Below are positions 27,010 to 36,623 of a stretch of 64,000 nucleotides of DNA, one piece after another. Position 1 is the stretch's first letter; every line of letters starts with the position of its first letter. This stretch comes from Nitrospinaceae bacterium UBA7883 (GTDB lineage: Bacteria > Nitrospinota_A > UBA7883), in assembly GCA_002500605.1 (NCBI GenBank), contig DLRR01000002.1, positions 146 through 64,145 on the forward strand, given 5' to 3'. The notes below the pieces were generated by a model. That model was not told where the DNA came from, searched no databases, and saw only the letters and a program-made list of their open reading frames with translations. The translations under genes were made by a program, and so were the position numbers.

Positions 27010-28713
27010 ATGGGTAACTTTAGGCTAATAGCTGAGGCTCGTCTACAGCGTGAGAACGGAACGGTCCTAAAGGACCATGGAGGCAGAGTACGTGTTGCCC
27101 TTGTCTACCCCAACTTATACTCCATCGCTATGAGCAACCTTGGATACCAAAAAGTCTACTCCCTGCTTAATGCGCGTGACAATGTGGTATGTGAGAGAGC
27201 ATTCATGCCAGAATCAAAAGAACTGTTAAGCATGGAAAACAGTGGGAATGTTTTATCCAGCTTGGAATCAAATACACCTTTGAACAGGTTTGACATGGTA
27301 TGTTTTTCAATCACTTTTGAAATGGATTACATCAATGTTTTAAGAATCCTCAAGCTTTCCAACATCCCGTTTAGAAGTCAAAATAGGGATAAGTTGCTTG
27401 TGGCAGTAGGAGGATTGGCTCCAACACTTAACCCTGCTGTAATGTCGCCCTTTGCAGACTTAGTTTTTATCGGGGAAGCAGAGGAAATCATAAATCCATT
27501 TATTGATGCTTATATCAATGAAGAAACTTCGCTGAAGCGGTTTGCAAGAGTGCCTGGTTGCCTGGTCCCAAGTCTGCAGGAAAAGAACACAAATAATGAT
27601 GTGCAGGTTAAGCGTGCTTGGAGTAGTGATGATAGTCCCAACCACACTACAATTCACACAACTGAAACTGTGTTTGGAGATATGTGGCTGGTAGAGACAG
27701 GAAAAGGATGTGGCAGGCACTGTCGGTTTTGTGCTGCAGGGTATTCTTACAGGCCTACTAGACACTACTCGCTTAAAAGCATTCTGTCCGCTATTGACAA
27801 AGGGCTTGCAGTTAATGGAAAAATTGGGCTTGTGGGCAGTGCCATATCCGATCATCCAGATGCTTTGAAAATATTCCGCTACATAATTAGCTGTAATGGT
27901 CAATTTAGCATCTCATCTCTCCGCATTGATAGCCTGAGTGAAGAATGGCTTTCCCTTATATCCAAAGGAGGCTCCAACGCTATTACTGTAGCTCCAGAAG
28001 CTGGTTCAGAAACGCTGCGCAAAAAGATTAATAAGGAAATTACAGACAGCGCAATAATAAATGCCATAGCCAAAATGTCAAAAGCGGGACCTTTCAATAT
28101 TAAATTGTACTTTCTTGTTGGCTTACCAAGTGAGATTGATAAGGATGTGGAAGCTATAGTCGCACTCATTAAAGCATCACAAAAAGTCATGGTGGATAGC
28201 TCCAGAACCCGTGGCACACTAGGATCAATTGAAGTTAGTGTAAATTGTTTTGTGCCTAAACCTAATACCCCGTTTGAGCGAGAACCATTTGAAAACATAA
28301 AGATACTAAAAAATAGACTCAAAATAGTCAAAAACGGTTTGTCTAAAGTTCCAAACGTTTCCGTATCAACAAGTTCTCCTCGTCTAGACTATATTCAGGC
28401 CTTGCTCTCTTTGGGAAACGAGCAAATAGGGTCATTCATTGAAAAGGCTGTGGAATTAAATGGTGATTTAATTGAGGCACTTAAATATTTTAGATTATCA
28501 GGGGTTAATCCTGACCTTATCGTATATAGGCGAAAGGAAAACAATGAAGTTTTGCCTTGGGCAAAGGTGGGTCATGGCATGAGAGATGATTATCTCACCC
28601 GAGAAGTGGAAAGGAGTGAGCAAGCAAAAACAATAAGCGAATGTCCTCCTCCAGATGTAGAGTGTTTACGGTGTGGTGTTTATTTAGGGGTATGTGTAAA
28701 TGAGAAATCCTAA
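27010..28713 (+). CDS. Radical SAM protein with B12-binding-like N-terminus
   Basis: A 567-residue protein of the large B12-binding-type radical SAM group (resembling the TIGR03960 family). The N-terminal Rossmann-like part is at about 1-190. The [4Fe-4S] motif CGRHCRFC lies at about 235-242 and binds the cluster that cleaves SAM. The end carries a small cysteine-containing tail (ECLRCGVYLGVC). TIGR03960 members are often longer, with a DUF2344 domain, which is absent here. The reaction is unknown; tRNA or ribosomal modification has been proposed for relatives. It overlaps pgeF by 14 bases. Confidence 0.82.
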   Translation: MGNFRLIAEARLQRENGTVLKDHGGRVRVALVYPNLYSIAMSNLGYQKVYSLLNARDNVVCERAFMPESKELLSMENSGNVLSSLESNTPLNRFDMVCFSITFEMDYINVLRILKLSNIPFRSQNRDKLLVAVGGLAPTLNPAVMSPFADLVFIGEAEEIINPFIDAYINEETSLKRFARVPGCLVPSLQEKNTNNDVQVKRAWSSDDSPNHTTIHTTETVFGDMWLVETGKGCGRHCRFCAAGYSYRPTRHYSLKSILSAIDKGLAVNGKIGLVGSAISDHPDALKIFRYIISCNGQFSISSLRIDSLSEEWLSLISKGGSNAITVAPEAGSETLRKKINKEITDSAIINAIAKMSKAGPFNIKLYFLVGLPSEIDKDVEAIVALIKASQKVMVDSSRTRGTLGSIEVSVNCFVPKPNTPFEREPFENIKILKNRLKIVKNGLSKVPNVSVSTSSPRLDYIQALLSLGNEQIGSFIEKAVELNGDLIEALKYFRLSGVNPDLIVYRRKENNEVLPWAKVGHGMRDDYLTREVERSEQAKTISECPPPDVECLRCGVYLGVCVNEKS

Positions 28714-29485
28714 AGCTTTAGCCCTAATTGAAAGCTTCAGGAAGATACCTGCGGTGGAACCAGAAATATATCAATTCCAAAGTTTCACTTGGTCAGGGTT
28801 TGACACTGTTGTAACCGGTCGTAATGGTGGTATCAGCCCATTACCATTCAACTCGCTGAATTTGAGTGCAAATGTGGGTGACTCTGCAAAAAATGTGGCC
28901 GGTAATTTTTCCCGAGTCATGGAAGCCACAGACATAACGGAGATATGGAATCCAAGGCAAGTCCATGGAGATAACGTGGTAATAATAAACTCTATTACCC
29001 CAGCAAATAGTTTGAAAGGTGATGCTGTGATTACAAACTTAAAGGGGTTATACACTGGAGTGCTGACAGCAGATTGCTTGCCCATATTGCTCGCTGAGCC
29101 AGAACGCAAAGTAGTAGCGGCAATCCATGCAGGTAGACGAGGCTGTGAAAAATTAATAGCTGCAAAAGTGGTAAATATTATGATTAAAAACTTTAATTGT
29201 AATCCCAGTAAAATCTTAGCCGCACTTGGGCCATGTATTCGTAATTGCTGTTATGAGGTGGATGCAGCAACAGCAAGCAAGTTCTCAAAAAACTGCGGTT
29301 GCACAGATGGAAAGTATTTAGATATTGTTGCTGCTAGCCTTGGGCAACTACTAAGCTGCGGTGTTAACAGCAAAAATGTTTTCGATTGCAGCGTATGCAC
29401 CTCATGCGATAATGCAAGCTTCTTTTCCCACCGAAAAGATAGAAATAAAACAGGAAGGTTTCTTTCAGCTATTGCTGTTAGATAA
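28700..29485 (+). CDS. pgeF: PgeF/YfiH family purine nucleoside phosphorylase-like protein
   Basis: A 261-residue member of the multicopper-polyphenol-oxidase-like (DUF152, YfiH/PgeF) family. The metal-binding residues are in QVHGD, TADCLPILL and HAGRRG (about 79-160), and a late CTSC. Family members act on purine nucleosides (phosphorolysis/deamination), and E. coli YfiH has been linked to peptidoglycan quality control. The start overlaps the 3' end of the radical SAM gene, so the two are co-translated. It is convergent with uvrC. Confidence 0.9.
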   Translation: MRNPKALALIESFRKIPAVEPEIYQFQSFTWSGFDTVVTGRNGGISPLPFNSLNLSANVGDSAKNVAGNFSRVMEATDITEIWNPRQVHGDNVVIINSITPANSLKGDAVITNLKGLYTGVLTADCLPILLAEPERKVVAAIHAGRRGCEKLIAAKVVNIMIKNFNCNPSKILAALGPCIRNCCYEVDAATASKFSKNCGCTDGKYLDIVAASLGQLLSCGVNSKNVFDCSVCTSCDNASFFSHRKDRNKTGRFLSAIAVR

Positions 29486-29511
29486 AAAGTTAGGTATTTA
29501 CACGTATGGTT

Positions 29512-31341
29512 TCATAGGGCCTCATACATTTTCTTAGCCGCATTCTCGGAAAGACCAATTGCAGCCGCAAATTCTTCTAAAGTAGCTTCGCGTATTCTCT
29601 TGACTGAACCAAATTTTCTTAGCAAGGTCTTCTTTCGTTTAGGCCCCATGCCTGGGATGCAATCAAGTGATGAACGGGTCATGGACGAATCCCTATGCTT
29701 TTTGTGGTAGGAAATAGCAAACCGATGAGCTTCATCTCTAGCTCTTTGTAGAAGATGCCTTCCCGGTGAGGATGTAGGAAAACTAATTGGGCTTGGGTTT
29801 TCAGGTTTGTAAAAAACATCAGACTCCGGCTTGTTTCTTTCGGTTCCTTTTGCCAAACCAACCATTGGTGGAGGATCGATTCCTGATTCTTTTAATTTCC
29901 GATGCACTGTATTGACCTGACCTTTGCCTCCGTCGATTATTAATAGGTCAGGTGGGTCACTCCCTTTCTCGAATACCTGACGTAACCTTCTCCCAACTAT
30001 TTCGACTAGTGAAGCGTAATCATTGGTTCCGATTATAGTTCTGATCTTATATCTTCTGTATTCGGCATTGGACATAACGCCATCACGAAATACAACCATT
30101 GAACCAACTGAGGACACCCCGGAAGTATGGGAAATGTCATATGCCTCCATATGCCTTGGTATAACGTCGAGACAAAGCTTTTCTTTAATTTCTTCAAGCG
30201 CCTCCTCAATCATCTTTTGTGAGTTGGTCTCAAGCATCAGACGGGATTTAGCATTATTTTCCGCCATTTCAATAAGCTTTCTTTTCTTCCCACGTAAAGG
30301 TTCCATTATACGGACCTTATTACCCGACATTTCCGAGAGTCTTTCTCCTAATGGTTCTCTATCTTCTGGAATACGGTTAACTAGTATCTGTGGAGGTATT
30401 TTCATCCCTTTATTATAGAACTGACGAATAAAGGCACTAATAGCTTCCGCTCGGTCTTGCTCTCCAAGTTTGTCGAATACAAAACTTCTCTCGCCATTCA
30501 TTTTGCCATTTTGAATCTGGAGAATTTGAATGACCAACCTACCACCATTTTCGTAGGAGGCTATAACATCTTTGTTGGTAAGATCTGTATCGGTTATCAT
30601 TTGCTGCTCGGTAATTAGTTCTATTGCTCCTATTTGATCACGATATGTGGCTGCTAGCTCGAACAGTTCATTATCGGCAGCTTCCAGCATTTTGTTTTTT
30701 ATAACATCAAGTAACTCTTCGTTACGCCCGCGCAGGAAAAGCACTACTTGGTCTACCAATGCTTGATATTCTGATACGCTTACTTTCCCAGCACAAGGTG
30801 CCAAACATCTACCCATTTGATAATTAAGACAAGGTTTACGAATCGGCTTTCCATTTAAGTTATCACGGCTTTGCCGAAGCGGGAATATTTTGTGGATTAA
30901 TTTCATTGTCCTACGAACAGACTTTGCCGAAACAAATGGGCCAAAATACATTCCCCCATCCTTCAAAACTTTTCGCACCAAAAGAAGCCGAGGAAAAGTC
31001 TCACCCATTGTAACGTTTAGATATGGGTAGTTCTTATCATCACGTAACATTACGTTATACGGCGGTTGCTCCTTTTTTATGAGATTGTCTTCGAGAATAA
31101 GAGCTTCAACCTCTGAGGCTGTAAGCATAAACTCAATTGATCGCACTTTAGACACCATGACTGAGATGCGTGGCGATAAGCTAGCTGATTTTTGAAAATA
31201 CGAGCGCACCCGATGGCGAAGGGATATTGCTTTTCCAATATAAAGGGTTTTCCCTGATCCCGCCTTCATTTTGTAAACGCCGGGTTTTGCAGGTATACCT
31301 TTTAAGGTGTGTTGTAATTGCTCAAGCCACTTGTTCATCAT
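29512..31341 (-). CDS. uvrC: Excinuclease ABC subunit C
   Basis: UvrC makes both incisions in nucleotide excision repair. The 609 residues show an N-terminal GIY-YIG nuclease (GVYKMKAGSGKTLYIGKA, about 21-38), a cysteine group KPCLNYQMGRCLAPC (about 168-182) of the kind that binds the UvrC iron-sulfur cluster, a UVR domain near 205-240, the RNase H-like 5' nuclease domain (AYDISHTSG, DLLIIDGGKGQ), and C-terminal helix-hairpin-helix motifs (CIPGMGPKRKKTLLRKFGS). Nothing is missing. uvrA and uvrB are not in the window. Confidence 0.96.
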   Translation of the reverse strand: MMNKWLEQLQHTLKGIPAKPGVYKMKAGSGKTLYIGKAISLRHRVRSYFQKSASLSPRISVMVSKVRSIEFMLTASEVEALILEDNLIKKEQPPYNVMLRDDKNYPYLNVTMGETFPRLLLVRKVLKDGGMYFGPFVSAKSVRRTMKLIHKIFPLRQSRDNLNGKPIRKPCLNYQMGRCLAPCAGKVSVSEYQALVDQVVLFLRGRNEELLDVIKNKMLEAADNELFELAATYRDQIGAIELITEQQMITDTDLTNKDVIASYENGGRLVIQILQIQNGKMNGERSFVFDKLGEQDRAEAISAFIRQFYNKGMKIPPQILVNRIPEDREPLGERLSEMSGNKVRIMEPLRGKKRKLIEMAENNAKSRLMLETNSQKMIEEALEEIKEKLCLDVIPRHMEAYDISHTSGVSSVGSMVVFRDGVMSNAEYRRYKIRTIIGTNDYASLVEIVGRRLRQVFEKGSDPPDLLIIDGGKGQVNTVHRKLKESGIDPPPMVGLAKGTERNKPESDVFYKPENPSPISFPTSSPGRHLLQRARDEAHRFAISYHKKHRDSSMTRSSLDCIPGMGPKRKKTLLRKFGSVKRIREATLEEFAAAIGLSENAAKKMYEAL

Positions 31342-31604
31342 TAAATCATAGATATTGCCATGGATACTGTTAGAGATTGAAACTGGAAATATTTATCCTA
31401 TTTCTGAACAGTAAAAACAACCTTTCCTAAAACCATCCTTTATTGGTACATCTTCCCACACAAAATGTTGTTTTTAGCCTATCTGACTAATCTACTAAAA
31501 TCAACAGCCTTTAACATATTGTTTATAAAGTGTTTACAGTGCTTGTTTTGCGGCACAGTAATTGCGAAACTAAATATCAAGCAATGGTAAAAAGGATTTG
31601 AACT

Positions 31605-32159
31605 ATGGAGTGGTTTCAGTTGCCCATATCATTACTAGCTGCACTAAGTATAGGTTTTATAGTGTTAGCTCTTACAATCATGCAATCAGATGGAAGGCTG
31701 AGTTCCAAATTAGTTCACAACCGGCATGACCCAGAAATGATAGCCCGTTGTGAAAAGCTAGTTTTACGTTACCTTAACAGCGATAATCCTTCATTCGATG
31801 AGTTGTTTGTCAAGGTAAAGGAGTTTTCGGGTTCTACCGCCTTGGACATCACGCTTATGGCTGCTACTAGGGCTATGGAATATGATATAACATTTCGCCG
31901 TGATCGCCTTCACAGACTCAGGGCCATAATATTAGATCGTTTGGGCAGGTTTGCTGAGGCGACGGAAAGTTGTCGCGCATCATTGCGATGGGATAATAAC
32001 CATACTGAGACGAGAAAACTGTTAATTAAAGCATATCTTAAATGTGGTTCGTATAAATTAGCCAGGCTCGAGATAGAAAAGATCCTACCTAGTAAGAAAA
32101 GTGATATGGATGTAGAGCTTTATGGTGATTTATTACGAAAACTTGATCCGGCAGCATAA
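31605..32159 (+). CDS. Membrane-anchored TPR-like protein of unknown function
   Basis: Not assigned to a named family. The 184-residue protein has one N-terminal membrane segment (about 7-25) and a helical remainder in which two tetratricopeptide-like repeats can be read (about 105-165, with RAIILDRLGRFAEATESCRASL and LIKAYLKCGSYKLARLEIEKIL). Such anchored TPR proteins usually hold partner proteins at the inner membrane. AAGGA eight bases before the ATG supports the start. It is divergent from uvrC and followed by a 300-base gap, so its context gives no hint of function. Confidence 0.75.
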   Translation: MEWFQLPISLLAALSIGFIVLALTIMQSDGRLSSKLVHNRHDPEMIARCEKLVLRYLNSDNPSFDELFVKVKEFSGSTALDITLMAATRAMEYDITFRRDRLHRLRAIILDRLGRFAEATESCRASLRWDNNHTETRKLLIKAYLKCGSYKLARLEIEKILPSKKSDMDVELYGDLLRKLDPAA

Positions 32160-32462
32160 TAATTTAGTCTAATAGCCAAGGTTTTGTTCTGTCCATAGCT
32201 CAAGCAGATATACCCTATTTCCAAGAGTTTCTACGTGATTGAAAGATGCAACCCACAATGGCTTTGGTAAGTTTTAGTATATGTGAGCAGTTCATCTAAT
32301 GCATACTGTCCTAACGCTAGCATTGAGGAACATACTATTTTAGCATCTAGATCGCACTTAAAAGGCTACAGCAATAACTCGGTGGTTTGATGGTTTGCTG
32401 GTATTGGCACAACTTTTTAAGCCGGCCTATATAAGGTCGGCCTCTTGGCATAATCAGTATAA
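32160..32462. other. Intergenic region with a hairpin before the hisA-like gene
   Basis: 303 bases with no supported reading frame or RNA gene. Near its end GCCGGCCT (32421-32428) pairs with AGGTCGGC (32434-32441) over eight pairs (one G-T) around a five-base loop, 21 bases before the next ATG. There is no following T tract, so it is not a plain terminator; it may be part of the 5' leader. Confidence 0.4.
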
Positions 32463-33125
32463 ATGATTGTTATCCCTGTTTTAGACCTACAAAATGGATT
32501 AGCTGTTGCAGCAATGGGAGGAGAACGTAAAAAATACCAGCCGCTAAAGTCAATTTTTGATCCTTCGCCTGATCCAGTTGCACTGGTTCAATCTATAATA
32601 AAACACACTGGTCTTCAAACTTTTTACATTGCCGACCTTAACGCGATTACTGGGAATGGCTCAAATCAGCATGTTATTAACGAGATAATAAATAGGACTT
32701 CAGCTAATTTGTGGCTGGATCGTGGTGTTGTTATAGCTGCTGAATTAAAGAGTAATAATCGTATAACAACCATTGCTGCAACGGAAACTTTTAAAGACTG
32801 GACAACGGTAAAAAACTTATCAAAAGAGATAGTCTCAATCGACATTAAAAATGGCAAACTCATCTCCACAGAAAGTCACCTGACCATAGATTCTGTTTTG
32901 AAAGTATCTAGGCAAGCTGGTGCAAAAAAGTTTTTACACCTTAGGCTAGATGCTGTTGGCGGTAAAAGATTTAACCCTAAAGGCCTTATAAAACCAATAA
33001 AAGGTGAAGATTGGTATTCGGGAGGAGGAGTGGCAAGTCAGTCTGATTTAAAGATACTAGATCAATCTGGCTATTTGGGAGCATTGGTGGGATCATCATT
33101 TCATTCTGGTGAACTAACGATTTAA
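32463..33125 (+). CDS. HisA/HisF-related TIM-barrel protein
   Basis: A 220-residue TIM-barrel protein that opens with IPVLDLQNGLAV, like HisA, and ends with SGGGVASQSDL and GALVGSSFHSG, matching the C-terminal phosphate-binding loops of HisA/HisF. It is shorter than HisA, lacks the strongly conserved DGA.xHLVDLD catalytic region, having instead FYIADLNAI, and is not next to histidine genes. It fits the hisA/hisF-related family reported from methanogens and methylotrophs in connection with tetrahydromethanopterin C1 metabolism. No H4MPT genes are visible here, so the function is open. Confidence 0.65.
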   Translation: MIVIPVLDLQNGLAVAAMGGERKKYQPLKSIFDPSPDPVALVQSIIKHTGLQTFYIADLNAITGNGSNQHVINEIINRTSANLWLDRGVVIAAELKSNNRITTIAATETFKDWTTVKNLSKEIVSIDIKNGKLISTESHLTIDSVLKVSRQAGAKKFLHLRLDAVGGKRFNPKGLIKPIKGEDWYSGGGVASQSDLKILDQSGYLGALVGSSFHSGELTI

Positions 33126-33145
33126 TGTGCTCTGCTAGTCAACCA

Positions 33146-33559
33146 TTACATAATCTCAAGCTCGCTGAAAAAAAATGCTATTTCACGAGCCGCAGACGAT
33201 GGTGAGTCAGAACCGTGAACAGAGTTTTGCTCTAAACTCTGACCAAAATCTTTTCTGATGGTTCCATCAGCTGCGTCAACCGGATTGGTGGCTCCCATAG
33301 CATCACGCCATTGCAACTGAGCTTTTTCACCTTCTAGTACAATTACATAGCAAGGTCCCGAAGCCATGTAATCGGTAAGGGAATCAAAAAAAGGTCGTTC
33401 TTTGTGTTCAATATAAAAATCCTCCGCTTGATCCTTGCTCATATGAATAAGCTTCATGGCGATAATCTTAAGGCCATTGCTTTCGATTCTGCTAACTATT
33501 TTCCCGGTTAAAGCACGGGAAGCTGCATCGGGTTTAATGATTGCTAAAGTTTGGTCCAT
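33146..33559 (-). CDS. ndk: Nucleoside diphosphate kinase
   Basis: Ndk exchanges the terminal phosphate between nucleoside tri- and diphosphates. The 137 residues start with [10 protein letters not shown] and end with NSVHGSDSP, in which His115 is the phosphorylated residue. It follows korA-korB on the same strand after about 80 bases and may be in their operon. In this setting it could balance GTP and ATP formed by succinyl-CoA ligase encoded nearby, which is an inference from position. Confidence 0.96.
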   Translation of the reverse strand: MDQTLAIIKPDAASRALTGKIVSRIESNGLKIIAMKLIHMSKDQAEDFYIEHKERPFFDSLTDYMASGPCYVIVLEGEKAQLQWRDAMGATNPVDAADGTIRKDFGQSLEQNSVHGSDSPSSAAREIAFFFSELEIM

Positions 33560-33638
33560 TTTATGTTAGTAGCTCCTATATGCAAACAAAACCTTCAGTT
33601 GCCAAAAAAAACAGACTGGAGGTAAATACTTTTATTTT

Positions 33639-34511
33639 TTAGGGTTTGTAGGCATCAATAATCTTGTTTAAATCGTAATTATCTGATGCTTCTGCCTTCT
33701 CTCGAATATCGGCAAGGCGCTCGGTCAAAGTGGGTGATTGTATTTGATACAATAACCCGACCGGTGTTTTGCCCTGCTTTGACCTTAATGCGATTTCCAA
33801 GGCTGAATTTAGATCTTTTGTGTTATGACCTTCCGGTATCTCTTCAATGTTCTCTTTGTAATAGTCGAAAGTATTGAATTTATTAAAGGTTGGGCAAGGA
33901 CTAATTATGTTTACAAAAGAAAAACCCTTATGTTGTATTGCCTTAGTAACAAGCTCTTGTACTAGCTTAGGCTTTGAACTATATGCTTGCGCAACAAAAG
34001 TTGCACCATAGGTCAGAACAAAAGCCAGTGGGTTTACTGGGTTATCCGGAACACCATACGGAGTGGTGGTCGTAACCATTCCTTGTACACTGGTAGGAGA
34101 AACTTGTCCTTTTGTAAGGCCATAGATAGCGTTATCCATTATAACGTAAGTAATATCAGTATTTTTCCGAACCACATGAGCTACATGACCGCCACCAATG
34201 GAAAATCCATCACCATCACCACCAAGGCAAATAACCTCAAGTTCTGGGCGAGCCATTTTTAGTCCTGCAGCCACGGGTAATGCTCTACCGTGTGCAGTGT
34301 GCATTCCATATGTTTTGACAAAATAAGGAAAACGGGAAGAACATCCGATGCCCGAAACAAGCGCTGTCTCAAAAATGTCAAGCTCGAGTTCGGCAAAAGA
34401 CTTTAAAACGGCATTCAACACACCATAATCACCACAACCAGGACACCATGTCGGTGGAACAACGCTCTTGTAATCTTTGGCCTTCATGGGCGCTTCCTTA
34501 ATATCCATCAT
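33639..34511 (-). CDS. korB: 2-oxoacid:ferredoxin oxidoreductase, beta subunit
   Basis: The thiamine-diphosphate-binding subunit of a KorAB enzyme, probably acting on 2-oxoglutarate. In 290 residues it shows WCPGCGDYG (about 22-30, cluster and substrate region), GIGCSSRFP, and the TPP/Mg motif GDGDGFSIGGGH...NAIYGLTKGQ (about 98-135). There is no ferredoxin domain. The ATG overlaps the korA stop by four bases. Pairing with succinyl-CoA ligase genes just upstream favours 2-oxoglutarate as substrate, but pyruvate cannot be excluded from sequence alone. Confidence 0.93.
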   Translation of the reverse strand: MMDIKEAPMKAKDYKSVVPPTWCPGCGDYGVLNAVLKSFAELELDIFETALVSGIGCSSRFPYFVKTYGMHTAHGRALPVAAGLKMARPELEVICLGGDGDGFSIGGGHVAHVVRKNTDITYVIMDNAIYGLTKGQVSPTSVQGMVTTTTPYGVPDNPVNPLAFVLTYGATFVAQAYSSKPKLVQELVTKAIQHKGFSFVNIISPCPTFNKFNTFDYYKENIEEIPEGHNTKDLNSALEIALRSKQGKTPVGLLYQIQSPTLTERLADIREKAEASDNYDLNKIIDAYKP

Positions 34512-36244
34512 AGTACCTCCATTATCTTGTCTGCTATCATTTTTGGAGTAAAGGGCAACCCACCATAAATGTTGTAGCTAATTGGATCCATGTCTGTTTC
34601 AGACCTCAAAAGTGCTGCAAGCTGCGCCTGTTTGTTGATTTCTGTTACAAGGATTTTCTTATGCTTGGCTGCGAAATCATTTAATGCTTTTTTTGGCATA
34701 GGCCATACTAATTTTGGATAAATGGCCGAAACTTTTAAGCCATCTTCACGAGCAAGAGCTAGTGCTTCACGAAGAGTGCCTATGGTAGAACCCCATGCCA
34801 CTACTCCAAGTTCGGCATCCTCATCAATGTCTACCTCTGTTGGCGTAAAAAAGTCCTCTAAATCATCAAGCTTATTAAAACGTTTATCAAGCATAACGGT
34901 GTGGTTATCTGGGGTATATCGTGGGGCCGAGCTTTCGCCGTGCTCAAGACCAGTAGAAATATATGCCCCGTCAGGTTGGCCTGGAGTAGACATCGGCGAT
35001 ATTCCGGACTTAGTCAGTTTATATCGCATAAACGACTCACTACCATTGGAACTTGGATCGTAAGTATCTCTATTAATGGTTTTGATTTTAGATGGGTCTG
35101 GTTTTTTCATTGAAGCAGTCCTGAACCCAAGAGAACCGTCAGAAAGCAACAATACAGGAACCTGATATTTTTCAGCAATATTGAAAGCGTCAACAGTCAT
35201 ATATACGCAATCTTCAATTCCCTCAGGGCTTAGTACAACTCTAGAACCATCACCATGCCCACCATGGGCAGCAAGGAACAAATCTGATTGCTCATGCTTG
35301 GTTGGAAGTCCTGTTGATGGTCCTCCGCGCTGTACATCACATATGACTACAGGTACTTCCATCATGGTAGACATGCCAATTAACTCCTGCATTAGAGATA
35401 ACCCTGGGCCAGATGTTGCTGTCATCGACTTAAGACCACCATAAGAAGCACCAATAACATTTGCTAAAGAGGCTATTTCGTCCTCTGCCTGAACAAGGTT
35501 TCCGTTAACTTTAGGTAGATTAATCGATAGGAAGTTTGCTACCTCAGTGGCTGGTGTAATTGGGTAAGCACTGAAATATTTACATCCAGCAAGTAGAGCT
35601 CCTAGGCCAACAGCGTAATTACCACTAATGATAATTACATCATCTTTTGGAGTTCCAGGTTCCATGTTAAAAGAGTCTTCTTTTTTAATATTTTCCCTAA
35701 TGTAGGTTTGCCCAGCTTCAAGTGCCTTAAAGTTTACATCTACGACTTCCTGTCCTTTCTTGCCAAACTTTTCCACTACGGTCTCCTTAAGGGATTCCAT
35801 GGAGATAGAAAATAAATCAGCCACTGCCCCGAGGCAAACCATATTCTTGGAGCGGTAAACTCCAAGTTCTGTTTTGGCTATTTTACTCATTGGAACCGGG
35901 TAGCAGTGTACACCAGGTATATTCACTTCTTCCTCTATGTCACCACCTGGGTAGTCATAAATTAGAGCATTACCTTCTTGCAGATACTTTCTATTTACAT
36001 CCAGAGATTCCTTGTTGAAACAGCAGAGAACGTTAAACCCACTTCCCTCTGAAAGGATTCTACTTTTTGAAAAGCGTATTTGATACATGGCGTATCCGCC
36101 TCTAATTTCTGCTGGAAAAGTCTTAAAGGTTAGAACCTCAAGACCGGAACGAGCGGCAGCTTGAGCAATCATGTCTCCCGAAGAGATAATTCCTTCACCA
36201 CCCTCACCACCAATGCGTATTATTAAGTCTTTAGCTAGTGCCAC
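34508..36244 (-). CDS. korA: 2-oxoacid:ferredoxin oxidoreductase, fused gamma-alpha subunit
   Basis: A 578-residue chain with the gamma domain first (about 1-180, starting RIGGEGGEGIISSGD) and the alpha domain after it (about 195-578, with SAYPITPATEVANFL and QAEDEIASLANVIGASYGG). This gamma-alpha fusion is typical of KorA-type enzymes. With KorB it oxidises 2-oxoglutarate to succinyl-CoA, reducing ferredoxin, and can run in reverse for carbon fixation. No ferredoxin or delta subunit gene is adjacent. The gene lies downstream of sucC-sucD on the same strand, after a 379-base gap containing a perfect palindrome. Confidence 0.94.
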   Translation of the reverse strand: MALAKDLIIRIGGEGGEGIISSGDMIAQAAARSGLEVLTFKTFPAEIRGGYAMYQIRFSKSRILSEGSGFNVLCCFNKESLDVNRKYLQEGNALIYDYPGGDIEEEVNIPGVHCYPVPMSKIAKTELGVYRSKNMVCLGAVADLFSISMESLKETVVEKFGKKGQEVVDVNFKALEAGQTYIRENIKKEDSFNMEPGTPKDDVIIISGNYAVGLGALLAGCKYFSAYPITPATEVANFLSINLPKVNGNLVQAEDEIASLANVIGASYGGLKSMTATSGPGLSLMQELIGMSTMMEVPVVICDVQRGGPSTGLPTKHEQSDLFLAAHGGHGDGSRVVLSPEGIEDCVYMTVDAFNIAEKYQVPVLLLSDGSLGFRTASMKKPDPSKIKTINRDTYDPSSNGSESFMRYKLTKSGISPMSTPGQPDGAYISTGLEHGESSAPRYTPDNHTVMLDKRFNKLDDLEDFFTPTEVDIDEDAELGVVAWGSTIGTLREALALAREDGLKVSAIYPKLVWPMPKKALNDFAAKHKKILVTEINKQAQLAALLRSETDMDPISYNIYGGLPFTPKMIADKIMEVL

Positions 36245-36623
36245 CTTTCTATCACCTCATATAATCATAATTCTGTTATTCTATACGATCAGAAACAATT
36301 TATTCAGCTGCTGTACTTGCCATTCACTTTACCGTGGGCTTTGCCAACCAAAGAATTTCCCAATCAAAATTCCTAGACAAAAGGCAATTTCAGCAAAACG
36401 CTTAGTTTAATAGAACTAGGAGCTATCCTCAAACATCTTTTTTACATAAAACAAAAAAGATTGATGGAAAAACCCCGCGTAAGATCAAAATACCACCTCA
36501 ATGCCAACTCTCCAGGCATAATCTGGCTTGCTAAAATATATTTTAGCAATAAATATGGCTTTGGGTAGCCAATGATGAGAAAGGAGCATTAGCCATCGAA
36601 CAATTCAGAGTAAGAATACTTGC
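36245..36623. other. Intergenic region between sucD and korA
   Basis: 379 bases separating two operons that run in the same direction. It should hold the terminator of sucCD and the promoter of korAB-ndk. Apart from the 22-base palindrome listed separately and a weak ATGCC/GGCAT hairpin at 36501-36519, I see no RNA gene or convincing small reading frame. Confidence 0.5.
36528..36549. promoter_or_regulatory. Perfect 22-base AT-rich palindrome
   Basis: Twenty-two bases identical on both strands, half-site TTGCTAAAATA, no loop. It lies about 75 bases beyond the sucD stop and about 285 bases before the korA start on the minus strand. There is no T tract on either side, so it is more likely a binding site for a dimeric regulator than a terminator. 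The sequence is seen; the role is inferred. Confidence 0.4.
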
